Source: Gallaecimonas sp. GXIMD4217
GTDB lineage: Bacteria; Pseudomonadota; Gammaproteobacteria; Enterobacterales; Gallaecimonadaceae
DNA: 64,000 nt
Assembly: GCF_038087665.1 (NCBI RefSeq)
Contig: NZ_CP149925.1
Coordinates: forward strand, 1,736,870 to 1,800,869
Direction: 5' to 3'
In this document: piece by piece, positions 1 to 9,172 of the stretch
Layout of the letters: each line of letters begins with the position of its first letter
Numbering within the stretch: the stretch's first letter is position 1
Program-made: the position numbers and the translations under genes
The notes under the pieces: model-generated
Database searches by the model: none
What the model was told of the DNA's origin: nothing
What the model saw: only the letters and a program-made list of their open reading frames with translations

Positions 1-65
1 CCGTCCGGGGCGATCAGGGCACTGCCGACCTTCAGCACCGCCCGTTGCCATTGGGGAACTTGCAT
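1..65 (-). CDS. proB: Glutamate 5-kinase, 5' end only
   Basis: Only the first 21 or so codons lie in the window; the gene continues past base 1. The start ATG (63-65) is preceded by a good GGAGAGG ribosome binding site. The N-terminus contains KVGSALIAPDG, typical of the ATP-binding start of glutamate 5-kinase, which phosphorylates glutamate in the first step of proline synthesis. The call rests on this short stretch alone, so it is likely but not certain. Confidence 0.75.
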   Translation of the reverse strand, partial: MQVPQWQRAVLKVGSALIAPD

Positions 66-93
66 AACCTCTCCCTGCTGAAAAACGGACATC

Positions 94-121
94 ATTCTAG
101 CACGAACGTTTTTGATGACAA
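94..121 (-). promoter_or_regulatory. Likely proB promoter
   Basis: On the minus strand TTGTCA (116-121) and TAGAAT (94-99) are separated by 16 bp and lie about 30 bp upstream of the proB start. They fit a sigma-70 promoter. Seen by eye only. Confidence 0.45.
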
Positions 122-202
122 GACGAGCCGAAAAAGGCCATCACTATCCAAATTGTGGCAAAGCACCTCGTTTGCCCTGGAATAAAACGGCAAGTGAGCA
201 CT

Positions 203-228
203 AAAAAGGGGAGCCCCTGGCTCCCCTT
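203..228 (-). terminator. Terminator after yeaC-like gene
   Basis: A 10 bp perfect stem (206-215 with 219-228) around a 3-nt loop is followed on the minus strand by a short T run. It lies just past the stop codon at 252. Confidence 0.7.
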
Positions 229-251
229 CCTGATCGGCCCTGGCCAGCTCG

Positions 252-533
252 TCAGTCGGTCTTGCAGCGCATGATTTCCTGCTCCACCACGCCGGTGAAC
301 TGGGCCTTGAGCTCGCGCTTGGTCTTCATGACCATCTCGCCGTCCGGGCCTATCTCCATGTGCTGGTGCTGCTCGAAATGGACGGCCTGGTAGGCCATCA
401 CCAGCTGCATGCAGTTGCCGCGCTGCTCCTCGCTGAGCACGGCGCCGTCCAGCCACTTGCCGGTTTCGGCGGCGTCGCGCAGGCGCAGGTAGGCGGCCTC
501 GTCCAGGCCCTTGACCATCTCACGGATATCCAT
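252..533 (-). CDS. yeaC: YeaC-like DUF1315 protein
   Basis: A 93-residue protein of unknown biochemical role matching the small DUF1315/YeaC family (about 90 residues in E. coli). Family-like features are the central GKWLDG, the EEQRGNCMQLVMAYQ helix and the IGPDGEMVMK segment with the following ELKAQF. I chose the ATG at 531-533 because the reading frame upstream lacks family similarity and because this ATG overlaps the stop of the preceding gene (TGATG), suggesting translational coupling. In E. coli yeaC sits beside msrB; here msrB is about 6.5 kb away. No function is proposed beyond family membership. Confidence 0.8.
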   Translation of the reverse strand: MDIREMVKGLDEAAYLRLRDAAETGKWLDGAVLSEEQRGNCMQLVMAYQAVHFEQHQHMEIGPDGEMVMKTKRELKAQFTGVVEQEIMRCKTD

Positions 534-856
534 CAATGCTTCCTCATGTTCTTGAGCCACAGCATGCGTGCCCTGACCCCGATGTAGGCGACAAAACCCA
601 ATGCCATCAGGCCCCTGGCCACCCAGTCCAGCCGGGGGTGATCGCTCCAGACCGAGAACAGGAAGCCGCCGACCAGAAACAGCAGCAACGCCACCATGGA
701 GTAGTTGTTGAGCTTCTGCTGCTCTTCCAATGCCTTGAGCTTGGCGGCCCTGGCCTGGACTTCCGGGTCCTTGCTGTGGGTGGTGCCGCAATGGGGGCAG
801 AGTTCTGCCTTGTCGGAGATGCGCTTGCCGCAGTTGTAGCAGCGGATGATCGCCAT
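533..856 (-). CDS. Zinc-ribbon membrane protein
   Basis: A 107-residue protein. Residues 6-23 form a CxxC...CxxC zinc ribbon (CYNCG and CPHCG). A short charged coiled segment follows (about 28-48), then two hydrophobic stretches (about 52-70 and 78-98) that look like membrane helices, ending in a basic tail. This is the usual build of small zinc-ribbon membrane proteins whose role is unknown. It is the first gene of a two-gene unit with yeaC, their ends overlapping by one base. Start chosen at the ATG directly before the zinc ribbon. Confidence 0.7.
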   Translation of the reverse strand: MAIIRCYNCGKRISDKAELCPHCGTTHSKDPEVQARAAKLKALEEQQKLNNYSMVALLLFLVGGFLFSVWSDHPRLDWVARGLMALGFVAYIGVRARMLWLKNMRKH

Positions 857-890
857 AGGGGCCTCCTGATTTCAGTGGCGCCACTATAAC

Positions 891-912
891 AAAAAAGGCG
901 CCTTTCGGCGCC
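891..912 (-). terminator. Terminator after agcS
   Basis: GGCGCC stem with a 4-nt loop (897-912), followed on the minus strand by a run of six T. It lies six bases beyond the symporter stop codon. Confidence 0.85.
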
Positions 913-917
913 TCTGC

Positions 918-2570
918 TCATTTGTCCTTGGTGTCGTGCCAGTAGTCCCTGACCGTCTGCTTCATCTCCCTGGACAGCATCAGGATGCCGAACAGGTTGG
1001 GCAGCGCCATCAGCACGATGGCCACCGCCGCCAGGTTCCACACCATGGTGGTATCGGAGAAGGCGGCCACCACGAAGCCGGCCACGTAGAGCACCCGGTA
1101 TGGCATCACGCCTCTGTAGCCCACCAGGTAGATCATGGCCCTGTCGCCGTAGTAGGACCAGGCGATGGCGGTGGAGAAGGCGAACAGCAGCAGGCCGATG
1201 GAAACGATGTACTGGCCGTATTCGCCGAAATAGCCCTTGGTGAAGGCCTTGGTGGTGAGATCCGCCGAGTGGATCAGCGACTTGCCCACCACGTTCACGT
1301 CCGGATCGACCAGCATGCCGTCGGCGATGTCCAGCACCCCGGTATAGGGGTGGTCGCCGACCCGAAAGCGCACGTCCTCGGCCACGGAGCGGGCGTTGAT
1401 GACGGTGACCGCATCCTGGCTGCGCCCTTCCACCACGGTGATCTTGCCGTTGTAGGCCTGGATGTCGCTTTCCATGCCGTTGAGGTAAGTGAACAGGCTC
1501 TGGCGATCCTCGTCCACCTGGTCGCTGTACCTGCCGTCCAGGATCACCATGTCGGCGCGCTGGAAGCTGTTCTCGAACTTCTCGGTCCAGACACCTGAGC
1601 TCAGGATCACCATGCCGGTGAGGGTACAGATGATGATGGTGTCGATGAAGGGCTCCAGGATGGACACCATGCCCTCGGACACCGGTTCGTCGGCCCGGGC
1701 CGAGGCGTGGGCGATGGGCGCCGAGCCCTGGCCGGCCTCGTTGGAGAACAGGCCCCGGTTGACGCCGCGGTTGAAGGCGTAGGCGAAGCTGGCGCCCAGG
1801 AAGCCGCCGGCGGCGGCGGAGCCGGTGAAGGCGTCACGGAACACCGCCAGGAAGGACGGCACCAGGTTGTCGATGTTCATGGCGATCACCGCCAGGGCAC
1901 CAACGACGTACAGGAAGGCCATGATCGGCACTATCTTGGAGGTGACCTTGGCGATGCGGTGGATGCCGCCCAGGATCACCATGGCCAGCAGCACGCCGAG
2001 CACGCCGCCGGTGATCTCCGGGGCTATGCCGAAGGTGGCCTCCATGCCCTGGGCGATGTTGTTGCTCTGGGGCAGGTTGCCGGTGCCGAAGGAGGAGATC
2101 ACCGTGGCCACGGCGAAGATCACCGCCAGCCATTTCATGTTCAGGCGCTTGTCCATGTAGTACATGGGGCCGCCGGACATGGTGCCGTCCGGGGCCTTGT
2201 CACGGTACTTGTGGGACAGGGTCACTTCCACGAACTTGGTGGTCATGCCGAAGAAGGCGGTCATCCACATCCAGAACAGCGCCGCCGGGCCGCCAAGGAA
2301 GATGGCGAAGGCCACGCCGCCGATGTTGCCGGTACCGACGGTGCCGGACAGGGCCGTGGTCAGGGCCTGGAAGTGGGAGGTATCGCCCGGGCTGTGGCTG
2401 TGGTCGTACTTGCCGCTGACCACCTTCCAGGCCCGGCCGAAGTAGCGGATCTGGGGGAATCCCAGATAGAGGGTGAAGAAGAGGCCGACGCCGAGCAGGA
2501 CGAAGGGGAACCAGGGCGCACTGCCCAGGAATCCGTCCAGGGTCAGCAGCAGACTGTTAAAGGCTTCCAT
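918..2570 (-). CDS. agcS: Sodium:alanine/glycine symporter (AGCS family)
   Basis: An inner-membrane carrier that takes up alanine or glycine with Na+. It has about ten hydrophobic helices and the AGCS hallmarks [21 protein letters not shown]-type early loop, SGGPMYYM and the [15 protein letters not shown] segment. A hydrophilic insertion of roughly 90 residues (about 350-440) lies before the last helices, as in the longer members of the family from marine gammaproteobacteria. I chose the ATG at 2568-2570 (MEAFNSLLL) because the 18 residues encoded upstream are not family-like. The gene stands alone between terminators. Substrate preference cannot be read from sequence. Confidence 0.88.
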   Translation of the reverse strand: MEAFNSLLLTLDGFLGSAPWFPFVLLGVGLFFTLYLGFPQIRYFGRAWKVVSGKYDHSHSPGDTSHFQALTTALSGTVGTGNIGGVAFAIFLGGPAALFWMWMTAFFGMTTKFVEVTLSHKYRDKAPDGTMSGGPMYYMDKRLNMKWLAVIFAVATVISSFGTGNLPQSNNIAQGMEATFGIAPEITGGVLGVLLAMVILGGIHRIAKVTSKIVPIMAFLYVVGALAVIAMNIDNLVPSFLAVFRDAFTGSAAAGGFLGASFAYAFNRGVNRGLFSNEAGQGSAPIAHASARADEPVSEGMVSILEPFIDTIIICTLTGMVILSSGVWTEKFENSFQRADMVILDGRYSDQVDEDRQSLFTYLNGMESDIQAYNGKITVVEGRSQDAVTVINARSVAEDVRFRVGDHPYTGVLDIADGMLVDPDVNVVGKSLIHSADLTTKAFTKGYFGEYGQYIVSIGLLLFAFSTAIAWSYYGDRAMIYLVGYRGVMPYRVLYVAGFVVAAFSDTTMVWNLAAVAIVLMALPNLFGILMLSREMKQTVRDYWHDTKDK

Positions 2571-2642
2571 GGCTGCGCACCTGTTGATGTTGTTGCTTTT
2601 TTGGGAAGGCTCAGACTGCCACATTAACCAGCTGTTAACAAG

Positions 2643-2667
2643 AAAAAGGGGCCGCCGCGGCAGCCCC
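2643..2667 (-). terminator. Terminator after M14 carboxypeptidase gene
   Basis: GGGGC/GCCCC outer stem with a further GC-rich inner stem (2648-2667), followed on the minus strand by TTTTT. Confidence 0.7.
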
Positions 2668-2690
2668 TCTTCGCCTTAGGAAAAGACCCT

Positions 2691-3812
2691 TCAGCCAAGG
2701 TGCTTCCACAGCGCCGCCAGCACGTCCTGGCCCAGCTGGCCACAACGGGCCGGGGACCAGCCGTAGGCCTCGTCGGGCAGATCGGCATTGTCCTTGAACG
2801 GCATCTCTATCGTATAGGACAGGCACTTGAACTGCTCGCCCACCCAGTTGGCGGCGATGCGCAGATCCGCCTTGCCCGGCTCGTCGATGTCGTAGCCGTA
2901 GACGGTCTGGAACTCGGGGGTCACCGCCAGCAGGGCCGCCTTGAAGCTGTCCTGCAGGCCCTTGTGGCGCTCGTCGAAGCTGGGGATGCCTTCGCAGCCG
3001 GCCACGAAGTTGTAGGGCAGGCCCTCGTCGCCATGGATGTCCAGGAAGAGATCGCAGCCCTTGTCGAGCATGGCCTGGCGCACCAGGAAGACTTCCGGGC
3101 TCTTGTCCATGGTCGGCTCGGCCCATTCCCGGTTCAGGTTCATGCCCAGGGCGTTGGTGCGCAGGTGGCCGCGCACCGAGCCGTCCGGGTTCATGTTGGG
3201 GACTATGTAGAAGACGTTGTCCTTAAGCAGGGCCCGGGCCACGCCGTCCTCGTCGTCCAGCAGCCGGTCCAGCAGGCCTTCCATGAACCATTCGGCCATG
3301 GTTTCGCCGGGGTGCTGGCGGGCGATGATCCAGATCTTGCGTTTGGCGCTGGCTTCGTCGCCGACGGTGAGCAGGGTCATCTCGCGGCCGTCCAGGGTCT
3401 CGCCCAGGTGGCTGGCCTTGCACAGCACGCCGTCCTGGGCGGCGGCCAGCAGATCCTGGTGGCGCTCCCAGGAATAAGGGGCGAAGTAGGCGTAGTAGCA
3501 GATGGCCTCTTCCTGGGTGTGCTCAATGGTCAGGGTCTGGCCGTCGAAGCTGGTGGGCACCCGGAACCAGGTATGGCGGTCGTAGGAGGCCACCGCCTGG
3601 TAGCCTTCCCAGCCCTTGGGGCTGTAGGCGGCGCCGCCGGCATTGGTGATGCGCATCACCAGCTCCTGCTGGGCCTCGGCGTGGACCCGGAAGTGGAACC
3701 ACTGGTAGAAGTCGGACGCGTTGTCCTTGCGAATATGCAGTTCGATGTCGTCCGGGCGCTCAGCGCGTAGCACCTGGATGTTACCGCTGTCAAAACCGGC
3801 AGAGATGTGCAT
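2691..3812 (-). CDS. M14-family cytosolic carboxypeptidase
   Basis: A 373-residue zinc carboxypeptidase of the M14 family, closest in build to the cytosolic carboxypeptidase (CCP-like) branch. An N-terminal beta domain (about 1-120) precedes the peptidase domain. Visible zinc ligands are the HPGE motif (H167, E170) and H260 in DIHGDE. The substrate-binding NMNPDG and NLNREW motifs and the C-terminal catalytic Glu in TIEMPF are also present. No signal peptide is seen, so it should act in the cytoplasm. The natural substrate is unknown; the family removes C-terminal residues from peptides or proteins. It is followed by its own terminator. Confidence 0.85.
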   Translation of the reverse strand: MHISAGFDSGNIQVLRAERPDDIELHIRKDNASDFYQWFHFRVHAEAQQELVMRITNAGGAAYSPKGWEGYQAVASYDRHTWFRVPTSFDGQTLTIEHTQEEAICYYAYFAPYSWERHQDLLAAAQDGVLCKASHLGETLDGREMTLLTVGDEASAKRKIWIIARQHPGETMAEWFMEGLLDRLLDDEDGVARALLKDNVFYIVPNMNPDGSVRGHLRTNALGMNLNREWAEPTMDKSPEVFLVRQAMLDKGCDLFLDIHGDEGLPYNFVAGCEGIPSFDERHKGLQDSFKAALLAVTPEFQTVYGYDIDEPGKADLRIAANWVGEQFKCLSYTIEMPFKDNADLPDEAYGWSPARCGQLGQDVLAALWKHLG

Positions 3813-3854
3813 GGAGAAATCCTTTGCCTGTGGTTGAAAGTCGCCAAGAGCTTA

Positions 3855-4346
3855 TCACCTGGGCGCCCTCAGCCATAGGCCCAGCCGGGTGGAATAGCCG
3901 AGGTTGCGGGCCTTGATGGTGCCGGCCTCGTCCAGTACGTAGTAGGCCGGGTAGCCGGGCACCTGCCAGGCGCTGGCCAGGGCTCCATCCCCCAGCAGCA
4001 CCGGCAGGGTCAGGCCGGTCTGATCGACGAAGTCCTGCACCTGCTGGTGGCTGTCAAAGTCCAGGGCCACGGTCAGGGCCCGCCAGTCCCCCTCCCCTGC
4101 CGCCAGGGCCTGCAGGTTGGGGATGGAGTGGCGACAGATGCTGCACCAGGGTGCAAAGAAGTAAACCAGGGTCGGCTTGTCGGTGGGGCCGCCCAGCACC
4201 ATGGGTTGCCCGCTCAGGGTAACCAGCTGCCGGGCCTGGGTGCCCTGGCCGGCCTCGAGCATGGGCGACTCCTTCCAGGTGGCCATCAGCCAGTAGAAAG
4301 CGCCGAATACCAGCAGCAGTTTCAGGTAGGGGAGCAATGCCTTCAT
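3855..4346 (-). CDS. Membrane-anchored thioredoxin-like (TlpA/ScsD type) protein
   Basis: A 163-residue protein with an N-terminal hydrophobic anchor (about 5-22) and a redoxin/TlpA domain facing the periplasm. The active site is WCSIC (C68, C71), followed by a cis-Pro loop (PGYPAYYV). Proteins of this kind reduce or oxidise periplasmic thiols. Length and build resemble ScsD-type suppressors of copper sensitivity, but the partner DsbD-like genes are not nearby. The gene lies 42 bp upstream of the carboxypeptidase on the same strand and may share its transcript. Confidence 0.8.
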   Translation of the reverse strand: MKALLPYLKLLLVFGAFYWLMATWKESPMLEAGQGTQARQLVTLSGQPMVLGGPTDKPTLVYFFAPWCSICRHSIPNLQALAAGEGDWRALTVALDFDSHQQVQDFVDQTGLTLPVLLGDGALASAWQVPGYPAYYVLDEAGTIKARNLGYSTRLGLWLRAPR

Positions 4347-4384
4347 GCTTATCCAGACAGTTTTTTTACCGTAATGCTTGCAAT

Positions 4385-4410
4385 AAAAAAGGCGCCAGAG
4401 GCGCCTTTTT
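4385..4410 (-). terminator. Bidirectional-looking terminator
   Basis: GGCGCC-AGA-GGCGCC hairpin (4391-4405) with A run on one side and T run on the other. It terminates the long GAPDH gene on the minus strand. Confidence 0.8.
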
Positions 4411-4424
4411 CGTCGGAGCTTGCC

Positions 4425-5864
4425 TTAGTGAGGCAGGCTGGGGAAGTTCAGGCCGGCCATGTCCTGGGCCACACGGACCACCTGACAGGAGTAACCGAAC
4501 TCGTTGTCGTACCAGACGTACAGCACCACGCGCTCACCGTCCACTATGGTGGCTTCGGAGTCGACCACGCCGGCGTAGCGGGAGCCCACCAGATCGGAGG
4601 AGACGATCTCGGTGGAGGCGGTGAAGTCGATCTGGTCACGCAGATCCGAGAACATGGAGGTATCACGCAGGAAGGCGTTCAGCTCTTCTACCGTGGTGCC
4701 CTGTTCCAGGTTCAGGTTCAGGATGGCCATGGACACGTTGGGGGTCGGGACGCGGATGGCGTTACCGGTCAACTTGCCCTTGAGCTCCGGCAGGGCCTTG
4801 GCGACGGCCTTGGCGGCACCTGTGCTGGTGATGACCATGTTCAGGGCGGCGCTGCGACCACGGCGATCGGCCTTGTGGTAGTTGTCGATCAGGTTCTGGT
4901 CGTTGGTGTAGGAATGCACGGTTTCCACGTGGCCGTTCTTGATGCCGAACTTGTCGTGCAGGGCCTTGAGTACCGGGGTGATGGCGTTGGTGGTACAGGA
5001 GGCCGCGGAGATGATGCGGTCGTCGGAGCTGATGTCACCGTTGTTGACGCCGTAGACGATGTTCTTGAGGTTGCCGCCGGCGGGTGCGGTCAGCAGCACC
5101 TTGGCGGCGCCCTTGGCCTTGAGGTGACGGCTCAGGGCTTCTTCGTCCTTGAACACACCGGTGTTGTCGATGATCAGGGCGTCGTTGATGCCGTACTGGG
5201 TGTAGTCGATGTCTTCCGGCTGGTTGGCGTAGATCACCTTGATGTAGCAGCCGTTGGCAACGATGGCGTTCTCTTCTTCGTCAACCCAGATGGAGCCGTT
5301 GAAGGGACCGTGGATGGAGTCGCGGCGCAGCAGGCTGGCGCGCTTTTCCAGGTCGCCGTCGCGGCCGCCGCGAACCACGATGGCGCGCAGGGGCATCTTG
5401 TTGCTGGGGCCGGTGCGCTCGATAAGCAGGCGGGCCAGCAGGCGGCCGATGCGGCCGAAGCCGTACAGGACGACGTCGCGGGCCGGGATGTTGTCATCCT
5501 TGTCGATGATGTCGGCCAGCTCTTCACCCAGGAAGGCTTCCGGGGTCTTGTCGCCGTGGTTGGCCAGGTAGTTGACGGCCAGCTTGCCCAGGTCGACGCG
5601 GGCCGGGGTCAGCTTCAGACCGGACAGGGCTTCCAGCAGCGGGAAGCTTTCGCGCAGGCGCAGTTTCTCGCCTTCGAACTGGCGTACGCTGCGGTGGGCC
5701 TTGATGATGTCGATGGTGGAGGCATTGAGCAACGGCTTACCGTAAACCACCAGTTCCACGCCAAACTCACGATACAGCTTGCCGATCAGCGGCTGCATTT
5801 TCTCGGCCAGTTCCTGACGCTCCTGCCAGCTTTTCAGATACTTGTCCGGTTGGGTGTCGCTCAT
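4425..5864 (-). CDS. gap: Long-type glyceraldehyde-3-phosphate dehydrogenase
   Basis: A 479-residue GAPDH homologue. About 130 N-terminal residues of a predicted helical extension precede the Rossmann motif GFGRIG (135-140). The catalytic SCTTN is present (C290), and the C-terminal catalytic domain is well conserved. This long form co-occurs with a standard GapA in Vibrio, Shewanella and relatives. I start at the ATG 5862-5864 because it has an AAGGAAAAGG ribosome binding site and the upstream extension is not family-like. The gene is divergent from the DUF2989 gene. Whether it works in glycolysis or gluconeogenesis is not shown by the sequence. Confidence 0.88.
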   Translation of the reverse strand: MSDTQPDKYLKSWQERQELAEKMQPLIGKLYREFGVELVVYGKPLLNASTIDIIKAHRSVRQFEGEKLRLRESFPLLEALSGLKLTPARVDLGKLAVNYLANHGDKTPEAFLGEELADIIDKDDNIPARDVVLYGFGRIGRLLARLLIERTGPSNKMPLRAIVVRGGRDGDLEKRASLLRRDSIHGPFNGSIWVDEEENAIVANGCYIKVIYANQPEDIDYTQYGINDALIIDNTGVFKDEEALSRHLKAKGAAKVLLTAPAGGNLKNIVYGVNNGDISSDDRIISAASCTTNAITPVLKALHDKFGIKNGHVETVHSYTNDQNLIDNYHKADRRGRSAALNMVITSTGAAKAVAKALPELKGKLTGNAIRVPTPNVSMAILNLNLEQGTTVEELNAFLRDTSMFSDLRDQIDFTASTEIVSSDLVGSRYAGVVDSEATIVDGERVVLYVWYDNEFGYSCQVVRVAQDMAGLNFPSLPH

Positions 5865-6073
5865 TACCTTTTCCTTTTGTTTCACGTTGCCGGCGACCGC
5901 GGCGAGTTGACTAGTGGTCGCAATTTGTAGGGTAAGGTGCCGCCTCTGGCGGGCGGGCGCGGCAATTGTACCCAAGGGAAATCGGTTTCGCCATATTCCC
6001 GAGCCTTTCTCTTGCGCCCAAGTCGAAGACTTTGCCAAACTGTGCCGAGGTTTCCCTAAGGTGCTGCTTGCCG

Positions 6074-6886
6074 ATGCGTTCCCTTGCCCTGTTGATGCCC
6101 TTGCTGTTGGTAGCCTGCGATACCGCCAAGCCGATCCGCTCCATCTGCGAAGATCACCCCGAACTCTGTGCCGATCTCAACAGCGACGGCTGGTGCCGCT
6201 ACGAGCGCGCCGACGTCATTCGCAGCCGCTTTGAGCTGATCACCGCCAATCAGCAGCAGGATCTGCTGCGCTACCGGCTGTTGGTGGATCTGGAGGAATA
6301 CAGCGACTGTATCCGCCTGGCCGCCGGCATCACCCACCACAAGAGCAAGGAAAAGCAGAGCGACAGGGGCAGCGCCTACCTCAATTCCCTGGCGGCCATC
6401 AAGAAACGTCAGGCCGAGATCAAGGACAGCACCGAACCCCACCTGCTCTATTACCGCCTGTCCCGCTTCGGCGACATGGAGGCGCAGCGGGCCTTCCTGG
6501 CCCTGGAGGGCACCGGCGCCCTGGACAGCCTGGAGCTCAAGGAGATGCTGGCCTCCTACTATTCCAAGCTCGACAGGCCCAAGACCATCCGCCTGCTGCT
6601 GGAGGCCCTGTCCCTGAAGAAGAAAGGCGACGAGGTCAGCCCGGACATCTACCACAGCCTGGCCAGCCTCAGCCAGCAGGAGCGCCGTTTCCGCGAAGCC
6701 TATGTCTGGGCGCTGATCTCCAAGGAAAGTGGCGTGCTGGACACCAACTTCAACCTGCTGGAAGGGCAGCTGCTGCGGGACCAGAAGCTGCTCGGGGAGC
6801 TGGGCAAGCGCGCCGATCGTATCCTGGATGCCATCCAGGACAACGCATTCACCCCTGAGCTGGCGATGATCGATCACCGGCAATAA
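6074..6886 (+). CDS. DUF2989 lipoprotein
   Basis: A 270-residue predicted lipoprotein of the DUF2989 family, known mainly from Vibrio, Shewanella and related genera, with no established function. The signal sequence ends in a lipobox (LLLVAC, Cys15). The mature part begins with [10 protein letters not shown] and [11 protein letters not shown], then becomes a largely alpha-helical region that looks TPR-like. I start at the ATG 6074-6076, directly before the signal peptide; an earlier in-frame ATG would put the lipobox too far inside. Its last 38 bp overlap the 3' end of the convergent msrB. Confidence 0.78.
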   Translation: MRSLALLMPLLLVACDTAKPIRSICEDHPELCADLNSDGWCRYERADVIRSRFELITANQQQDLLRYRLLVDLEEYSDCIRLAAGITHHKSKEKQSDRGSAYLNSLAAIKKRQAEIKDSTEPHLLYYRLSRFGDMEAQRAFLALEGTGALDSLELKEMLASYYSKLDRPKTIRLLLEALSLKKKGDEVSPDIYHSLASLSQQERRFREAYVWALISKESGVLDTNFNLLEGQLLRDQKLLGELGKRADRILDAIQDNAFTPELAMIDHRQ

Positions 6887-7250
6887 AGGCCAGCGCCACC
6901 GAGTTCAGGCAGTAACGGCGGCCGGTGGGCGGCGGGCCGTCGTCAAAGACATGGCCCAGGTGGGCATCGCAGCCGCCGCAGCGGATCTCGGTGCGCACCA
7001 TGCCGTGGCTGAGATCCTCCAGGTAACGTACCGCCCCCTCCCCTACCGCCTCGAAGAAGGACGGCCAGCCGCAACCGGCGTCGAACTTGCTCTCGGAATG
7101 AAACAGCGCCGCACCACAGCAGACGCAGTGATAAACACCCCCTTGCCACTGCTCCAGGTACTCGCCGCTGAAGGGCGGCTCGGTGGCGCCCTGCTGGGTC
7201 ACCGCCTCCGCCAGGGGGCTCAGCGGCCCCTTCCAGCCCATTTTGGTCAT
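6849..7250 (-). CDS. msrB: Peptide-methionine (R)-S-oxide reductase
   Basis: A 133-residue MsrB that repairs methionine-R-sulfoxide in proteins. Both structural zinc pairs are visible (C42/C45 and C91/C94), with the family block [12 protein letters not shown] and the catalytic RYCLNS (C114). There is no signal peptide, so it is cytoplasmic. It is transcribed divergently from gapA, the same arrangement as in E. coli, with about 160 bp between the start codons. Its 3' end overlaps the DUF2989 gene tail to tail by 38 bp. Confidence 0.93.
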   Translation of the reverse strand: MTKMGWKGPLSPLAEAVTQQGATEPPFSGEYLEQWQGGVYHCVCCGAALFHSESKFDAGCGWPSFFEAVGEGAVRYLEDLSHGMVRTEIRCGGCDAHLGHVFDDGPPPTGRRYCLNSVALAFIAGDRSSPAQG

Positions 7251-7350
7251 GCCTGACTCCGTTCATCTATGCTTGTAGTGATAACGGCGGATCTCGTGAA
7301 ACTTTCTTTCATAAAAAGCCAGCAAAGCCCTGATCCACCACAATGAACAC

Positions 7351-7385
7351 TTGACCGAAGCGGGTTATTTTGTAATTTTACTACC
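7351..7385 (+). promoter_or_regulatory. gapA promoter with HexR-like operator
   Basis: TTGACC (7351-7356) and TAATTT (7373-7378) form a plausible -35/-10 pair. TGTAATTTTACTACC (7371-7385) resembles the HexR palindrome TGTAAT-N3-ATTACA in 10 of 12 arm positions and overlaps the -10. HexR control of gap genes is known in Shewanella. Binding here is inferred. Confidence 0.6.
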
Positions 7386-7412
7386 GTTTCGCATCGTTCG
7401 AGGACAATCGCC

Positions 7413-8417
7413 ATGACTATCAAGGTTGCAATCAATGGCTACGGCCGTATCGGCCGCAATATCCTGCGCGCACTCCATGAGGCCGAGAAAGCCTACGACA
7501 TCCAGATCGTCGCCATCAATGATTTGGGCGATGCCCACGTCAACGCCCACCTGACCAAGTATGACACCGCCCATGGCCGTTTCGCCGCCAAGGTGGAGCA
7601 CACCGACAAGGCCCTGTACGTCAATGGCAATGAGATCCTGACCTTCTCCGAGCGCGATCCCAGCAAGCTGCCCTGGGGCGCCCTGGGCGTGGATGTGGTC
7701 TACGAGTGCACCGGCATCTTCACCAAACGCGACGCCGCCGCCGCCCACCTGGCCGCCGGCGCCAAGAAGGTGATCATCTCCGCCCCCGGCAAGGACGTGG
7801 ACGCCACCGTGGTCTACGGCGTCAACCACCAGGTGCTGACCGGCGACATGCAGATCATCTCCAACGCCTCCTGCACCACCAACTGCCTGGCACCCCTGGC
7901 CAAGCCGCTCAGCGACGAGCTGGGCCTGAGCAATGGCCTGATGACCACCATCCACGCCTACACCAACGACCAGCGCCTGAGCGACGTCTACCACTCGGAT
8001 CTGCACCGGGCCCGCGCCGCCGCCCAGAACATGATCCCCACCAAGACCGGCGCCGCCGCCGCCGTCGGCCTGGTGCTGCCCGAACTCAAGGGCAAGCTGG
8101 ACGGCATGGCCGTGCGGGTACCGACCCTGAACGTGTCCCTGGTGGATCTGACCTTCGTGGCCGGCCGCGAGACCTCGGTCGAGGAAGTGAACGCCATCAT
8201 GGCCAAGGCCGCCCAGGGTCCCCTGGCGGAGGTGCTGTCCTACAACGACGAGCCCCTGGTGTCCGTGGACTTCAACCACATCCCCTACTCTTCCAACTTC
8301 GACGCCACCCAGACCAAGGTCCAGGGCAACCTGGTCAAGGTCATGAGCTGGTACGACAACGAGTGGGGCTTCTCCAACCGCATGCTGGACAATACCCTGG
8401 CGCTGATGAAGGCCTGA
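7413..8417 (+). CDS. gapA: Type I glyceraldehyde-3-phosphate dehydrogenase
   Basis: A 334-residue classical GAPDH: NAD-binding GYGRIGR (9-15), VAINDLGD after the second strand, the catalytic SCTTNC (C154) and the histidine of TTIHAYT about 27 residues later. It interconverts glyceraldehyde-3-phosphate and 1,3-bisphosphoglycerate. A HexR-like site overlaps its promoter, linking it to the Entner-Doudoroff genes downstream. A strong terminator follows. It is the second GAPDH within 3 kb; the other is the long type at 4425-5864. Confidence 0.95.
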   Translation: MTIKVAINGYGRIGRNILRALHEAEKAYDIQIVAINDLGDAHVNAHLTKYDTAHGRFAAKVEHTDKALYVNGNEILTFSERDPSKLPWGALGVDVVYECTGIFTKRDAAAAHLAAGAKKVIISAPGKDVDATVVYGVNHQVLTGDMQIISNASCTTNCLAPLAKPLSDELGLSNGLMTTIHAYTNDQRLSDVYHSDLHRARAAAQNMIPTKTGAAAAVGLVLPELKGKLDGMAVRVPTLNVSLVDLTFVAGRETSVEEVNAIMAKAAQGPLAEVLSYNDEPLVSVDFNHIPYSSNFDATQTKVQGNLVKVMSWYDNEWGFSNRMLDNTLALMKA

Positions 8418-8433
8418 CGGTCAGTCCCATAGG

Positions 8434-8460
8434 AAAGCGCGGCCCGGGCCGCGCTTTTTT
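8434..8460 (+). terminator. gapA terminator
   Basis: A perfect palindrome (8434-8457) with a T run to 8460, 17 bp past the gapA stop codon. Confidence 0.9.
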
Positions 8461-8478
8461 GTGTCCGTCTTCCGACCA

Positions 8479-8504
8479 TAAAAAATGCCGCCCTGGGGCG
8501 GCAT
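8479..8504 (-). terminator. Terminator of the zwf-pgl-edd-eda operon
   Basis: An eight-base-pair stem (8485-8492 with 8497-8504) and a minus-strand T run, just past the eda stop codon. It ends the operon that begins at zwf. Confidence 0.85.
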
Positions 8505-8527
8505 TTTGCTAGCCGTTGCTGCCAGGC

Positions 8528-9172
8528 TCAGGCGCCGAAGCTGGCCACCGCCTCCTTGGCCAGTTCGGTGATGCCGTCCCAGTCGCCGGCCTGGATCAGC
8601 GCCCTGGGGGCCAGCCAGCTGCCGCCGACACAGGCCACATTGGCCAGGGCCAGGTACTGGCCGGCATTGTCCGGGCCTATGCCACCTGTGGGGCAGAAGG
8701 TGACCTGGGGGATGGGGCCACCGATGGCCTTGATGGCGGCGGCGCCGCCGCTGGCCTCGGCCGGGAAGAACTTGAAGTGATCCAGGCCCAGCTCCATGCC
8801 GGTCATGATCTCGGAGATGGTGCTGACCCCGGGCAGCAGCGGCGCCGGGCCGGCCAGGGCCGCCTCCACCAGGGAGCGAGTCAGGCCCGGGCTTATCACG
8901 AAGCCGGCGCCGGCGGCCACGGCCTGGTGGTACTGGTCACCGTTGAGGATGGTGCCGGCCCCCACCAGGGCCTCGGGCACCTCGGCCTTGATGGCGCTGA
9001 TGGCGGCCAGGGCACAGTCGCTGCGCAACGTGATCTCCAGCACCTTGATGCCGCCGGCCACCAGGGCCTTGGCCAGGGGCACGGCGTCTTCCAGGCGCTC
9101 AATGACCAGCACCGGCATCACCGGGCTGGCGGCCACCACCTGGGCGGGACTGACTTGCCAATTTGCGCTCAT
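8528..9172 (-). CDS. eda: KDPG/KHG aldolase
   Basis: A 214-residue class I aldolase that cleaves 2-keto-3-deoxy-6-phosphogluconate to pyruvate and glyceraldehyde-3-phosphate, the last Entner-Doudoroff step. The Schiff-base lysine lies in FKFFPAE. LEITLRS and CPTGGI complete the active site pattern. I take the ATG at 9170-9172 (MSANWQV), which overlaps the edd stop codon by four bases (ATGA) and has a GAGGAG ribosome binding site. It is the last gene of zwf-pgl-edd-eda. Confidence 0.95.
   Translation of the reverse strand: MSANWQVSPAQVVAASPVMPVLVIERLEDAVPLAKALVAGGIKVLEITLRSDCALAAISAIKAEVPEALVGAGTILNGDQYHQAVAAGAGFVISPGLTRSLVEAALAGPAPLLPGVSTISEIMTGMELGLDHFKFFPAEASGGAAAIKAIGGPIPQVTFCPTGGIGPDNAGQYLALANVACVGGSWLAPRALIQAGDWDGITELAKEAVASFGA

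Noticed and set aside
5865-6073. HexR site between the long GAPDH and the DUF2989 gene
   Set aside because: TGTAGGGTAAGG near 5926 lacks the second arm of the palindrome.
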